A DNA stretch of 64,000 nt from assembly GCF_002939475.1 (NCBI RefSeq), contig NZ_PKFQ01000001.1, positions 5,453,001 through 5,517,000 on the forward strand, written 5' to 3'. Source of the DNA: Streptomyces cinnamoneus. Lineage in GTDB: Bacteria > Actinomycetota > Actinomycetes > Streptomycetales > Streptomycetaceae. The position numbers and the translations under genes are program-made. This document shows positions 1 to 21,176 of this stretch, piece by piece. Numbering within the stretch: position 1 is the stretch's first letter; each line of letters begins with the position of its first letter. A model generated the notes under the pieces. The model had not been told where the DNA came from, did no database searches, and saw only the letters and a list, made by a program, of their open reading frames with translations.

Positions 1-12154
<12,154 letters not shown>

Positions 12155-12251
12155 GCTGATCCTTGGTGGTCCTGGTCGTCGTGGTGGTCCTGCTGCCCCT
12201 GGCGCCCGTCACCGCCGGGCGGACTGCCCGGCCGGTGACCGCGCGGCGGTG

Positions 12252-12285
12252 GCCGTCGGCCGCGCGGGGTGTCGCGGCCGACGGC
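12252..12285. other. Strong hairpin in the 310-bp gap between NRPS and PKS genes
   Basis: The two 13-base arms GCCGTCGGCCGCG and CGCGGCCGACGGC are perfectly complementary around an 8-base loop. No T-run follows, so this is not a textbook terminator. It sits in an unusually long gap (12155-12463) between two genes otherwise expected to be co-transcribed; I see no convincing gene in the gap. It could pause transcription, stabilise mRNA or set the NRPS:PKS ratio. Confidence 0.6.
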
Positions 12286-12463
12286 GCGGGTCCTGCTCCC
12301 GGCCGTACCGGGTGTTCGCGACCGCCGGCGCGGGGAACCCGTCCCCGGCCGTACGGCCACGGGCCCCCGCCGGTGCCGTGCCCGATGCCGGCCCGCGGCC
12401 GGCGAGGGGCCAGGACACGGGGTCCGGGCCCGGGTCACGGTCATGGGCCGGGCGGAGGTGTGG

Positions 12464-15400
12464 TCACCGGCCGTCGAACCGCTCGTCCCACACCTGGGAG
12501 AGCGTCCTGCCGGGGTCCGCCGCCGCCGCGGTGACGACGGCCATGACGTCCTCGCAGAGGCTCTCGATCGTCGCGTCGTCGAAGAGCGACGTGCTGTAGA
12601 GCACCGTGCCGGCGAGAGCACCGTCCACGGCGTCCTCGTACAGGTCGATCTCCATGTCCAGGTTGAAGCGGACCGGCGGGTGGCTCATCACGAACGGCTC
12701 GGCCGTCGCTTCGGCGAGCCGCAGTTCCTGCGGCGGGGTGTTGACGATCTGGAAGACCACCTTCACCGCCGGGTCCTCGAACAGCCGCGCCCCGTCCGCC
12801 CACCGCTCGATCGCCGAGACGAACGGCACGTCCTGGTGCGTGTGCGCGTCGGACATCGCGTCGCGCACCTTGACCAGCAGCTCGTGGAACGTCGGATCGC
12901 CGCCCAGGTCGGTCCGCACGGCCAGCATCTTGGACACCAGGCCGACCATGTTCTCCAGCTCGTCGTGGCCGCGGTTGGCCATCGGCATGCCGACGAGGAC
13001 GTCGGGGCTCGCCGAGCGGGCGGAGACGACCAGCTTCATCGCGGCCAGCAGCGTCATGTACAGCGTGGCGTTCGCCGACTCGCCCAGCTTCCGGGCGGAC
13101 GTGACGACGTCCTGGGGAAGCTGCCAGTGGAACAGGCCGCTGTCGTAGTCGGCCACCGCCGCGCGGGGCCGGTCCGTGGGCAGCTGGGCCGGCACCATGC
13201 CGTCGTAGTGGCGGTTCCAGAAGTCCAGCTGCTCCTCCAGCAGCGGCCCCCGCAGCCACTGCCGCTCCCAGAGGGTGAAGTCGGTGTACTGCACCGGCAC
13301 GGCGGGCAGGTCGGGCTCCCCGCCGGCCACCAGCGCCGAGTACACCTCGGACAGGTCCCGGATCAGCACGCCCCGGGACCAGCCGTCGGTGACCAGGTGG
13401 TGGAGGGACAGCACCAGGACGTGGTCGCGCTCGCCCAGCCGCAGGACGCTCAGCCGTGCCAGCGCGTCGCCGGTGAGGTCGAACGGCCGGACGGCCTCCA
13501 GGCCGGCGAGGTCCGCGGCCTCCGCCGCGTCGGCGACGTTGGTCACCTCCACGCGGACCGGCGCGCTCGCCTGCACGGCCTGGACGTACGCGCCCGGCTC
13601 GCCGACGACGGTGATCCGCAGGGCCTCGTGCCGGGCGACCAGGACCTCCATGGCCCGCCGCAGGTGCGCCAGGTCCAGCTCGCCCGAGACCCGCACCGCC
13701 AGCGGGATGTTCCAGTGCCCCGCCCGCCGGACGTCCTCGAAGAAGAGGTCGGCCTGCCGCTGCGCGAAGCTGAAGGGGACGGGCAGGGAGCGGTCCCGCT
13801 CGGCCGGGACCAGCGGCGGAAGGCCGGGGCCCGCGTCGGCGCGAGGCGCCGAGGCGACCGTGACCGCCAGCTCCCGCGGCGTCCGCTGCTGGAAGATGGT
13901 CTTGAGCGGGATCGCGACGCCCAGGGCGGCCCGGATCCTGGCGACCACCCGGGTGGCGATCAGGGAGTGACCGCCCAGCGAGAAGAAGTCGTCCTCGATG
14001 CCCACCCGCTCCGAGCCCAGCAGGTCGGCGTAGATGCCGCAGATCGCCTCTTCCTCGGGCGTGCGCGGCGCGACGTAGCCGACCTCGAGCACGGTGCGCA
14101 GGTCGGGTGCGGGCAGCGCGCCCCGGTCGATCTTCCCGCCGGTGGTCAGCGGCATCGACTCCAGGAGCACGACCGCCGAGGGGACCATGTACTCGGGCAC
14201 CGCCGACTCGACGTGCTGGCGCAGGGTCTCGGCCAGCCGCCCGTCGCGGTCCGCCGCGCCCGGCTCGGCGACGGCGTAGGCCACGAGGCGCTTGTCGCCG
14301 GGGACGTCCTCGCGGACGATGACGGCGGCGTGCAGGACGTCCGCGTGCCTGGCCAGGATCGCCTCGATCTCGCCCGGCTCGATCCGGAAGCCCCGGATCT
14401 TGACCTGGTCGTCGATGCGGCCGAGGAACTCGAGGTTGCCGTCGGACAGCCAGCGCACCAGGTCGCCGGAGCGGTACATCCGGGAGCCGTCGTCGCGGAA
14501 GGGGTCCTCGACGAAGCGGGACGCGGTCAGCTCGGGCCGGCCCAGGTAGCCCCGGGCCAGGCCCGCTCCCGCGACGCACAGCTCGCCGGGCACGCCCACC
14601 GGGACCGGCCGCAGGTCGCGGTCGACCACGTACACCCGGGTGTTGCCGATGGGCTTGCCGATCGGCGCGGTGAGCGGCCAGTCGGCCACGTCCGCCGGCA
14701 GCGAGTACGACGTGACGACGTGGGCCTCGCTCGGCCCGTAGTGGTTGTGCAGCCGCAGCTCGGGCCGGTTCTCGCACAGCTCGCGCAGGTCGTGGTGGAG
14801 GGAGAGCGGCTCGCCCGCCTGGGAGAGGTGGCGCAGGGCGGACAGCTCCGGGCCGTGCGGGTCGACCTCCTCGGAGATCGCGCGCAGCATCACGTTGGGT
14901 ACGAACAGCTGGGCCAGCTCCTGCTCGTGGGCCCAGCGGGCGAACGCGGCCGGGTCCATCCGCAGTTCCTCGTCCGGGACGACGATCGTCTCGCCGTACA
15001 GCAGGGCGGAGAAGATCTCCTGGAGCGAGATGTCGAAGGTCACCGTGGCGAACTGCGCGGTCCTGGCGTCGGGGCCGATCGGCAGGGCCCGCTTCTGCCA
15101 CGCCACCAGGTTGATGATGCAACTGCCGGGCATGAGGATGCCCTTGGGGACGCCCGTGGAGCCGGAGGTGTAGATGACGTACGCCAGGGCGTCGGCCCGC
15201 GTGGGCGTGGCCGGCGGGGTGCCGGGCCGGGCGGCGAGGTCCTCGCGCTCGGCGTCGAGGAGGACGAGGTCGGTGCCCGGCGCCTCGAACAGCCCGGTGA
15301 AGCGCTGCTGGGTGACGGCGGTGGCCACCTTGGCGTCGTCCAGGACGAAGCGGATGCGGTCGCGCGGGTGGTTGGGGTCGATCGGCACATACGCGGCTCC

Positions 15401-17116
15401 GGCCCGCAGGATGCCGAGGATCGCCACGATCACGTCGGCGCCGCGCTCGACGCACAGGCCGACGAGGTCCTCGTCGCCCACTCCCCGGTCCTGGAGGTGG
15501 TGCGCGAGCTGGTTCGCCCGCCGCTCCAGCTCCGCGTAGGTGAGACGGTCGTCGCCGTGGACGACGGCCACGGCGTCGGGCCGGAGCCGCGCCTGCGCGC
15601 TGAACAGGTCGGACAGCGAGCCTTCCGGCAGGGGCTGGGCGGTGTCGTTGAACCCCTCGACGACGAGGGTGCGTTCGGCCTCGTCGAGCAGGGACAGCTC
15701 GGAGACCGGCCGGTCGGGGTCGGCCAGCGCGGCCCGCAGGACCACACCGATGTGGTGCAGCAGCCGCTCGATGGTCGGCGCGTCGAAGAGGGCCTTGCTG
15801 TACACGATGTGGCCGATGAGGCCGCCGTCGTCCCCCTCGACGAGGTGGAACTCGAGGTCCATCCGCGTGAGGATGCGCCCCGGGTCGAACTGCTCGGTCG
15901 CGAGACCGGCCAGGGACAGCCGCTCGGCCGGAATGTTGATCATCTGGAAGAGGACCTGGACCAGCGGGTTCCGCGACAGGTCCCGCTCGGGCTGCACGTG
16001 CTCCACGAGGTACTCGAAGGGCAGGTCGCCGTGGGCGAAGGCGCCGACCGTGGTGTCCCGGACCCGGCGCAGCAGCTCGCGGTAGGTCGGGTCGCCGGAG
16101 AGGTCGGTCCGCAGCACCACGGTGTTGACGAAGAAGCCGATGAGGCCCTCGATCTCGGAGCGGCCCCGGTTCGCCACGGGGGTGCCGACGACGATGTCCT
16201 CACTGTCGACGTACCGCGCCAGCACGAGCTTGAAGGCCGCCAGCAGGGTCATGTAAAGGGTGGCGTTCTCGCCGGCGCCGAGCTTCCGTGCGGTGTCGAC
16301 GAGTTCGGCGGGCAGCTCCCAGCGGGCCGCCTCGCCCTCCTGGCGGGCGACGGAGGGGCGGGGCCGGTCGGTGGGCAGCTCCAGCGCCGGCTCCATGCCG
16401 GCCAACTGCTTCTTCCAGTAGTCCAGCTGCCGCCGCAGGGTGGGGCCTGACAGCCACTCCCGCTCCCACACGGCGTAGTCGGCGTACTGGACGGGCAGCG
16501 GCGGAAGGGCCGGGGAGCGCCCGGCGACGAGCGCCCCGTAGACGGCCGAGAGCTCCCGCACGAGCACGCCCTGCGACCAGGCGTCGGTGGCCACGTGGTG
16601 GACGTTGAGCAGCAGGACGTGGTCCTGGTCGTCCAGTCGCAGGATCTTCCCGCGCAGCAGCGGCCCGACGGCCAGGTCGAAGGGCTCGGCGATCTCGGCG
16701 CCGGCCATCTCCCGTGCGGCCGCCAGCCGTTCGTCGGGCGAGGCGCCGGGCACGTCCACGACCGGGACGGGCACGGGTCCGGCGGGCCGGATCAGCTGGA
16801 CGGGTTCCCCGCCGTCCTCGCCGAACGTCGTGCGGAGCGCCTCGTGCCGGCCGACGACCTCGGAGACGGCACGGGCGAGGCAGCCGGTGTCCAGGTCCCC
16901 GTGGATGCGCATGGCCAGCGGGATGTTGTACGAGGCGTTACCGGGCTCCAGCTGGTCGAGGAACCACAGCCGCTGTTGCGCGAACGACGCCTTGAGAGTC
17001 CGGTCTCGCCCGACGGGGACAATTCCGGTGGGTTGTTCCTTGCGGCGCGTGCGCTCGAACAGGTTGTTCATCGCCGCGCTGAGCCCACCGGTTTTAGGCA
17101 TTCCTGCGTGCCCCAT
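12464..17116 (-). CDS. Single-module NRPS, C-A-PCP-C, pipecolate/proline-incorporating (FkbP/RapP/MerP-like)
   Basis: 1550 residues. First condensation domain about 40-480 (HHVATDAW at 173-180), adenylation domain about 500-1000 (TSGSTGVPKG, YGPSEA), carrier domain with LGGHS Ser1051, second condensation domain about 1100-1550 (HHLVTDGW near 1238). The ten specificity positions read by eye as D-I-Q-L-S-A-H-V-V-K, close to the known proline signature D-V-Q-L-I-A-H-V-V-K. The C-A-PCP-C layout and length match FkbP and RapP, which load pipecolate onto the finished polyketide and close the macrolactone; no thioesterase is present, as in those enzymes. Start 17116 is preceded by GAGAAGG. The first C domain has DAW rather than DGW in its core. 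Alternative starts exist at 17101 and 17071. Confidence 0.95.
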   Translation of the reverse strand: MGHAGMPKTGGLSAAMNNLFERTRRKEQPTGIVPVGRDRTLKASFAQQRLWFLDQLEPGNASYNIPLAMRIHGDLDTGCLARAVSEVVGRHEALRTTFGEDGGEPVQLIRPAGPVPVPVVDVPGASPDERLAAAREMAGAEIAEPFDLAVGPLLRGKILRLDDQDHVLLLNVHHVATDAWSQGVLVRELSAVYGALVAGRSPALPPLPVQYADYAVWEREWLSGPTLRRQLDYWKKQLAGMEPALELPTDRPRPSVARQEGEAARWELPAELVDTARKLGAGENATLYMTLLAAFKLVLARYVDSEDIVVGTPVANRGRSEIEGLIGFFVNTVVLRTDLSGDPTYRELLRRVRDTTVGAFAHGDLPFEYLVEHVQPERDLSRNPLVQVLFQMINIPAERLSLAGLATEQFDPGRILTRMDLEFHLVEGDDGGLIGHIVYSKALFDAPTIERLLHHIGVVLRAALADPDRPVSELSLLDEAERTLVVEGFNDTAQPLPEGSLSDLFSAQARLRPDAVAVVHGDDRLTYAELERRANQLAHHLQDRGVGDEDLVGLCVERGADVIVAILGILRAGAAYVPIDPNHPRDRIRFVLDDAKVATAVTQQRFTGLFEAPGTDLVLLDAEREDLAARPGTPPATPTRADALAYVIYTSGSTGVPKGILMPGSCIINLVAWQKRALPIGPDARTAQFATVTFDISLQEIFSALLYGETIVVPDEELRMDPAAFARWAHEQELAQLFVPNVMLRAISEEVDPHGPELSALRHLSQAGEPLSLHHDLRELCENRPELRLHNHYGPSEAHVVTSYSLPADVADWPLTAPIGKPIGNTRVYVVDRDLRPVPVGVPGELCVAGAGLARGYLGRPELTASRFVEDPFRDDGSRMYRSGDLVRWLSDGNLEFLGRIDDQVKIRGFRIEPGEIEAILARHADVLHAAVIVREDVPGDKRLVAYAVAEPGAADRDGRLAETLRQHVESAVPEYMVPSAVVLLESMPLTTGGKIDRGALPAPDLRTVLEVGYVAPRTPEEEAICGIYADLLGSERVGIEDDFFSLGGHSLIATRVVARIRAALGVAIPLKTIFQQRTPRELAVTVASAPRADAGPGLPPLVPAERDRSLPVPFSFAQRQADLFFEDVRRAGHWNIPLAVRVSGELDLAHLRRAMEVLVARHEALRITVVGEPGAYVQAVQASAPVRVEVTNVADAAEAADLAGLEAVRPFDLTGDALARLSVLRLGERDHVLVLSLHHLVTDGWSRGVLIRDLSEVYSALVAGGEPDLPAVPVQYTDFTLWERQWLRGPLLEEQLDFWNRHYDGMVPAQLPTDRPRAAVADYDSGLFHWQLPQDVVTSARKLGESANATLYMTLLAAMKLVVSARSASPDVLVGMPMANRGHDELENMVGLVSKMLAVRTDLGGDPTFHELLVKVRDAMSDAHTHQDVPFVSAIERWADGARLFEDPAVKVVFQIVNTPPQELRLAEATAEPFVMSHPPVRFNLDMEIDLYEDAVDGALAGTVLYSTSLFDDATIESLCEDVMAVVTAAAADPGRTLSQVWDERFDGR

Positions 17117-17179
17117 TGTTCAGCCTTCTCTGGGTGGCCGGCGAAATAACTTCCCGCCGAATGCTGCTGATTGATGCGG

Positions 17180-18280
17180 TCAGGCCGCGGCGGACGGCAC
17201 CGCGTGTCGCACGGGCACACCCGCTGCGGAATCGGCGTCGACGAGCGGCGGATACGGGTCGAGGCTGTCGACCGGGTGGTATTCCACCTCGACGGTCTGG
17301 CCGAGCCCGAAATCGATGGCGAGTTCCAGGAAGAGGTCGAGGGCCAGGTGGTCCTCGAATGCGAAACCGGTGGAGTCGAATACGGTGCTGCGCTCGCGCC
17401 ACGGCAGGGCCGACCCGGGGTCGGCGCAGAGACTGGCCAGGGAGGGGCCTACGGCGTCCTCGGGCAGCTGCTGGCACTCGCCCTCGACGCGGGCCTGACC
17501 CAGGTGGTCGTAGGTGACGAGCGAACGGGCGAGCAGCCCGGCCGACAGCTCGGTCTTGCCCGGGAGGTCCGCGCCGACCGCGTTCACGTGGACGTGGTCG
17601 CGCATGACGGTGTCCGGCAGGACGGGGCCCTCGCCGACGCCCACGGTGGTGGCGGTGCAGATGACGTCCGACTCGGCGGCCACCCGTTCGGCCGTGACCA
17701 GCTGGATGTCGAGGTCCGGGCCGAGGAAGGCGACCCGGCTGGCGAAGCTCGCCGTGTGCTCGGGGTCGATGTCGTGGACCAGGACCCGGCGCACGTCGAA
17801 CACCCGCGACAGGGCGTGCAGCTGGGTGACGGACTGGGCGCCGGCGCCGATGAGGCCGACGGTCGTGCTGTCCGGGCGGGCCAGCAACCGGCTCGCCACC
17901 GCGGACATGGCGCCGGTGCGGATCGCGGTGGGGACCACGCCGTCGGCGAGGGCGACCAGCTGTCCGGTCACGTCGTCGTAGCGGGCCACCGTGCCCAGAA
18001 TGGTGGGGAGGTCATTGTTGGTGGGATTGCTCGGGGTGTATCCCACGGTCTTGAGCGTCATGCCCTTGCCGGGCTCGTGGTGCGGCATCCATTCAATGAC
18101 GCCGACACCGTCGGAGTCGCGGGTGAATCCACCGCGCCGGGGCGTCGGTTCGACCTCGCCGCGGCCAAGTGCCGCAATTCCGCACGCCATTCGGTCGATC
18201 ATCCGGTCCATCAGCGTGTCGCGCCCGACCAGCTGCACGATCCTGGCGATATCGGACGCAGGCAGAATTAACGTGCTCAT
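17180..18280 (-). CDS. Lysine/ornithine cyclodeaminase (RapL/FkbL-like)
   Basis: 366 residues from ATG 18280. Ornithine cyclodeaminase/mu-crystallin family, which turns L-ornithine into L-proline or L-lysine into L-pipecolate with bound NAD. Visible motifs are the substrate-binding segment GMTLKTVGYTPSNP, RTGAMSA, the NAD-binding GLIGAGAQSVTQ and the catalytic-region NAVGADLPGKTEL. It is the first gene of the minus-strand cluster, 63 bp ahead of the NRPS. Beside a C-A-PCP-C NRPS with a proline-like pocket, the role is supply of the cyclic imino acid, most likely pipecolate as for RapL and FkbL. Lysine versus ornithine preference cannot be read reliably from the sequence. A six-codon-longer start is possible but is further from a ribosome site. 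Confidence 0.93.
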   Translation of the reverse strand: MSTLILPASDIARIVQLVGRDTLMDRMIDRMACGIAALGRGEVEPTPRRGGFTRDSDGVGVIEWMPHHEPGKGMTLKTVGYTPSNPTNNDLPTILGTVARYDDVTGQLVALADGVVPTAIRTGAMSAVASRLLARPDSTTVGLIGAGAQSVTQLHALSRVFDVRRVLVHDIDPEHTASFASRVAFLGPDLDIQLVTAERVAAESDVICTATTVGVGEGPVLPDTVMRDHVHVNAVGADLPGKTELSAGLLARSLVTYDHLGQARVEGECQQLPEDAVGPSLASLCADPGSALPWRERSTVFDSTGFAFEDHLALDLFLELAIDFGLGQTVEVEYHPVDSLDPYPPLVDADSAAGVPVRHAVPSAAA

Positions 18281-18343
18281 ACAGCCCCAGTCCCCCAACT
18301 GTCGATGTCTGCGTCCCGAGCGCTTGAGCCCCGGCCGGATTCG

Positions 18344-18372
18344 AACCTAGATCGCTGCCCGATGGCTGTCAA
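18344..18372 (-). promoter_or_regulatory. HrdB-type promoter for the cyclodeaminase-NRPS-PKS operon
   Basis: On the minus strand: TTGACA (-35, 18372-18367), 17-bp spacer, TAGGTT (-10, 18349-18344), matching the Streptomyces housekeeping consensus TTGAC-N16/18-TAGRRT. Transcription would start near 18337, leaving a leader of about 57 nt before ATG 18280. Confidence 0.75.
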
Positions 18373-18816
18373 CGCTTGCCAATTCGCAGGTCCAGCCCTT
18401 AAAGGGCGCGCAGCGCAAGGGGAGATGACAGGGCTTTGGTGTAGGCAACTTCACACGGAGGAAGTCGGTTGGGCCTGTCGCGTGCGCTTGTGGGGGATAT
18501 GTTCACCGCCGCCGCGACCCACGGGCGGGAGTGGTTCCCCGCCCCGGCATGACGCCCGTCACGCCGGGACGCGCCGCTCTTCGGTAGGAGAGCCTCCGGA
18601 TGGCGTTCAACTGCGCGGCGACCTAAGGGAATTGCGAATTCCGCTTCCCGGCCGGTCGGTCGCGCACGCGTCCGCACCGCCGCTCGTCGCAGCCGGCCGC
18701 CGCTCGTCGCAGCCGGCCGCCGCTCGTCGCAGCCGGTCGCTGCCGGGGCATAGGGATCCGTACGCCCGGTGGCCGGCCGGAGCCGGCACCGGGCGCACCG
18801 GTCGTGCGGAGGCCTC
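18373..18816. other. Non-coding boundary of the biosynthetic cluster
   Basis: About 440 bp between the cluster promoter and the 3' end of the aldo/keto reductase gene. It contains a short palindrome GCCCTTAAAGGGC (18395-18407) and a 20-bp tandem repeat (18681-18740). I see no convincing gene; short reading frames here lack family resemblance. Confidence 0.6.
18681..18740. repeat. Three tandem copies of a 20-bp unit
   Basis: The unit CGCTCGTCGCAGCCGGCCGC is present twice exactly and a third time with one change (GGTCGC end). It lies just downstream of the aldo/keto reductase stop codon, at the edge of the cluster. Confidence 0.9.
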
Positions 18817-19818
18817 TCAGTGGCCGAGGCGCTCCAGCGCCTGGACGGGGTACCGCTCGCCGGCCACCGCCTCCTCGGGCACGGCCGCGCGCAGCAGGTC
18901 GAGGTCGCCGGGGGTCAGACGCAGGTCCACCGCGCCCGCGTTCTCCTCCAGGTACCGCCGGCGCTTGGTGCCGGGAATGGGTACGACGTCGTCCCCCTGG
19001 GCCAGCAGCCAGGCGAGCGCCGCCTGGGCGGGTGTGCAGCCGAGCCGCGCGGCGACGTCCCCGACGGCGCGGACGAGCGCCAGGTTGCGGTCGATGTTGT
19101 CGTCGGCGAAGCGCGGCCAGCGCCGCCGGTTGTCCTGCGGGCCCAGGTCCTCGCGGGAGGCGAGCGCCCCCGTGAGCATGCCGCGCCCCAGCGGGGAGTA
19201 GGCCACGACGGCGATCCCCAGCTCGCGGCAGGTGGCGAGCAGCTCGTCCTCCACCACGCTCCGGGTGAAGAGCGAGTACTCCACCTGCACCGCGCTGACG
19301 GGGTGGACGGCGTGCGCCCTGCGGAGTGTGGCGGTGCTGACCTCGCTGAGTCCGATGTGGCGTACCAGTCCCTCGTCCACCAGCCGGGACATGGCGCCCA
19401 CCGTCTCCTCGACGGGCGTCGCGGGGTTCCTGCGGTGTGCGTAGTAGAGGTCGATGTGGTCGACGCCCAGACGGCGCAGCGAGGCGCGGCAGGCGACCGG
19501 GACGTAGGCGGCGGAGGTGTCGACGTCGCCGACCCGCCCGGTGGCCGCGTCGTGCCTCAGGCCGAACTTGGTGGCCACCACCATGCGGTCCCGGTCGCCG
19601 GGGTGCCGGCGCAGCCAGCGGCCCACCAGCTCCTCGTTGAGTCCCTGCCCGTAGGCGTCCGCGGTGTCGAGGAGGGTGACGCCCAGTTCCAGGGCGCGGT
19701 CCAGGGTGTGCTGGGACTCCTCCTCGTCGGGGACGCCGTAGGCGACCGACATGCCCATGCAGCCCAGGCCGATCGCCGACACCTCGGGCCCCTGGGCACC
19801 GAGTTCGCGGTACTTCAC
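18817..19818 (-). CDS. Aldo/keto reductase
   Basis: 333 residues, NADPH-dependent AKR family (TIM barrel). The catalytic tetrad is visible: Asp and Tyr in DTADAYG, Lys in VATKFG, His in YYAHRR. The C-terminal cofactor site PIPGTKRRRYLEEN is intact. The GTG start overlaps the stop of the upstream membrane-protein gene by GTGA, so it is translationally coupled to the ImmA/IrrE-MAB_1171c operon rather than belonging to the PKS cluster. Substrate unknown; such AKRs reduce diverse aldehydes and ketones. Confidence 0.93.
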   Translation of the reverse strand: MKYRELGAQGPEVSAIGLGCMGMSVAYGVPDEEESQHTLDRALELGVTLLDTADAYGQGLNEELVGRWLRRHPGDRDRMVVATKFGLRHDAATGRVGDVDTSAAYVPVACRASLRRLGVDHIDLYYAHRRNPATPVEETVGAMSRLVDEGLVRHIGLSEVSTATLRRAHAVHPVSAVQVEYSLFTRSVVEDELLATCRELGIAVVAYSPLGRGMLTGALASREDLGPQDNRRRWPRFADDNIDRNLALVRAVGDVAARLGCTPAQAALAWLLAQGDDVVPIPGTKRRRYLEENAGAVDLRLTPGDLDLLRAAVPEEAVAGERYPVQALERLGH

Positions 19819-21023
19819 TGCGTGGTCCTTTCAGCAGACGGAAGGGCGGTGTACGCCCGGGCGACTTTCAGCAGCCACGCCACCTCGTCGGCGTAGCCCC
19901 CGCCGCCGGTCGCGTCCGGCCGCAGTGGCACGGGCTCCCCGCCCGGCTGCTGCCGGTCCCGCTTCGCGCGCAGGGCCGCCGCCAGCGACGTCGCCTGCAC
20001 GCGCGCGTGGAGTCTGTCGCCCGACAGGCCGGCCTCGTGGCCCGACCGCTCGGCGGCGGCGACGACGTCCGGGTCCGTGTACGGCCGCAGCGCGAGCAGG
20101 CCGTCCTGTATCTCGATGACCCGGCGGTAGAGCCGGTAGTTGATGTCGCCCGGCAGGAGATGGGTGAGGCGGTTGTCCGACTGGGGGTTGAGGGCGATGT
20201 CGGGGATCGCCGTGGACAGCGCGTGCCACAGCGGGTGCAGCCGCTGGTAGGTGACGAAGTTGCGGGCCAGACGCCGTGCGTCGGACACCCGGGGGCCCCA
20301 CGACGGCATGGTCAGGCCCGCCACCAGGAAGAAGATCCCCGTGCCGTTGGCGACCGGCGTCAGCAGCTCCCACTCCAGCGGGTCCAGCCCGAGCTGCACC
20401 GTGACCACGGAGAGCGCGCGGTTCAGGCAGTAGACGAGGCAGGCGCTCGCGCCGATCGCCGTGGTGTGCAGCCCCCTGCGCAGCCACTGCCGCCCGGCCA
20501 CCCGCCCGTACCGGCCGCACAGACGGATGATCTCGATCATCCCGGAGCCGAAGGCGCTGACGTACAGGAGCAGATAGGCGGCCACGACCGGACGGTGGGC
20601 GTTCTGCAGGAGGTAGTGGGCGCTGCGCTGCTGCACCCCGCTCTTCGCCGCGATCCACAGGCTGAACATGACGACCGCCACCACGGCCGCCGCCCCCAGC
20701 CGTGCGAGGGCGCGCCGGCGGGCCTCCTCGCGGGGGTACACCCAGTAGACGATCGCGGTGAGGAAGGCGGCGCTGGACGCCACCCCGCCGAAGAGGTGGA
20801 TGCCCAGCGCCCCGAGGTCGCGCACGCCCAGGGCGTCGTCGACCTTCCGCGCGACGAGCGGCGTGGAGAGCGTGAAGGAGACGCCCTTGCAGGAGAAGGC
20901 GACGAGCAGTGCCCTCAGCGCCGGATCGTCCCGCTGGTGCCGCACGTCGCGCAGCTTGTAGAGGAAGGCCAGCGCGCACAGGGCCGCGCATGCCGGGAAC
21001 ACCACGGCCTTCACGTCGTGCAT
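19815..21023 (-). CDS. MAB_1171c-type (DUF6545-like) polytopic membrane protein
   Basis: 402 residues. About eight hydrophobic segments fill residues 5-230 (for example AVVFPACAALCALAFLY near the start and VANGTGIFFLVAGLTM near 220), followed by a soluble C-terminal half. It resembles the actinobacterial MAB_1171c family of putative transporters of unknown function, often encoded next to ImmA/IrrE-like peptidases and XRE regulators. Start ATG has a strong AGGAGG site. It lies between the peptidase gene and the coupled aldo/keto reductase. Family assignment is by recall of the sequence pattern. Confidence 0.8.
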   Translation of the reverse strand: MHDVKAVVFPACAALCALAFLYKLRDVRHQRDDPALRALLVAFSCKGVSFTLSTPLVARKVDDALGVRDLGALGIHLFGGVASSAAFLTAIVYWVYPREEARRRALARLGAAAVVAVVMFSLWIAAKSGVQQRSAHYLLQNAHRPVVAAYLLLYVSAFGSGMIEIIRLCGRYGRVAGRQWLRRGLHTTAIGASACLVYCLNRALSVVTVQLGLDPLEWELLTPVANGTGIFFLVAGLTMPSWGPRVSDARRLARNFVTYQRLHPLWHALSTAIPDIALNPQSDNRLTHLLPGDINYRLYRRVIEIQDGLLALRPYTDPDVVAAAERSGHEAGLSGDRLHARVQATSLAAALRAKRDRQQPGGEPVPLRPDATGGGGYADEVAWLLKVARAYTALPSAERTTQ

Positions 21024-21176
21024 GGGACCTCCTGCCGTCGCCGCCGGCCCGGGACGTGGGCGCGGCGGTGCGCGCGGGCCCGGAACGGGACGCCGTCTAC
21101 GACGTCGAGCTCGGCGAGGGCCTGGCCTTCGCCGACGAGGCGGTGCGGCGCGCCGGCCCGGGCCGGGACCGGAAGG

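Noticed and set aside
18320..18420. tRNA or tRNA 3' end on the minus strand (GGTTCGAATCC T-loop-like sequence)
   Set aside because: The flanking bases do not form a T-stem, no acceptor or anticodon stem can be drawn, and the same bases make a consensus -10 (TAGGTT) of a promoter.
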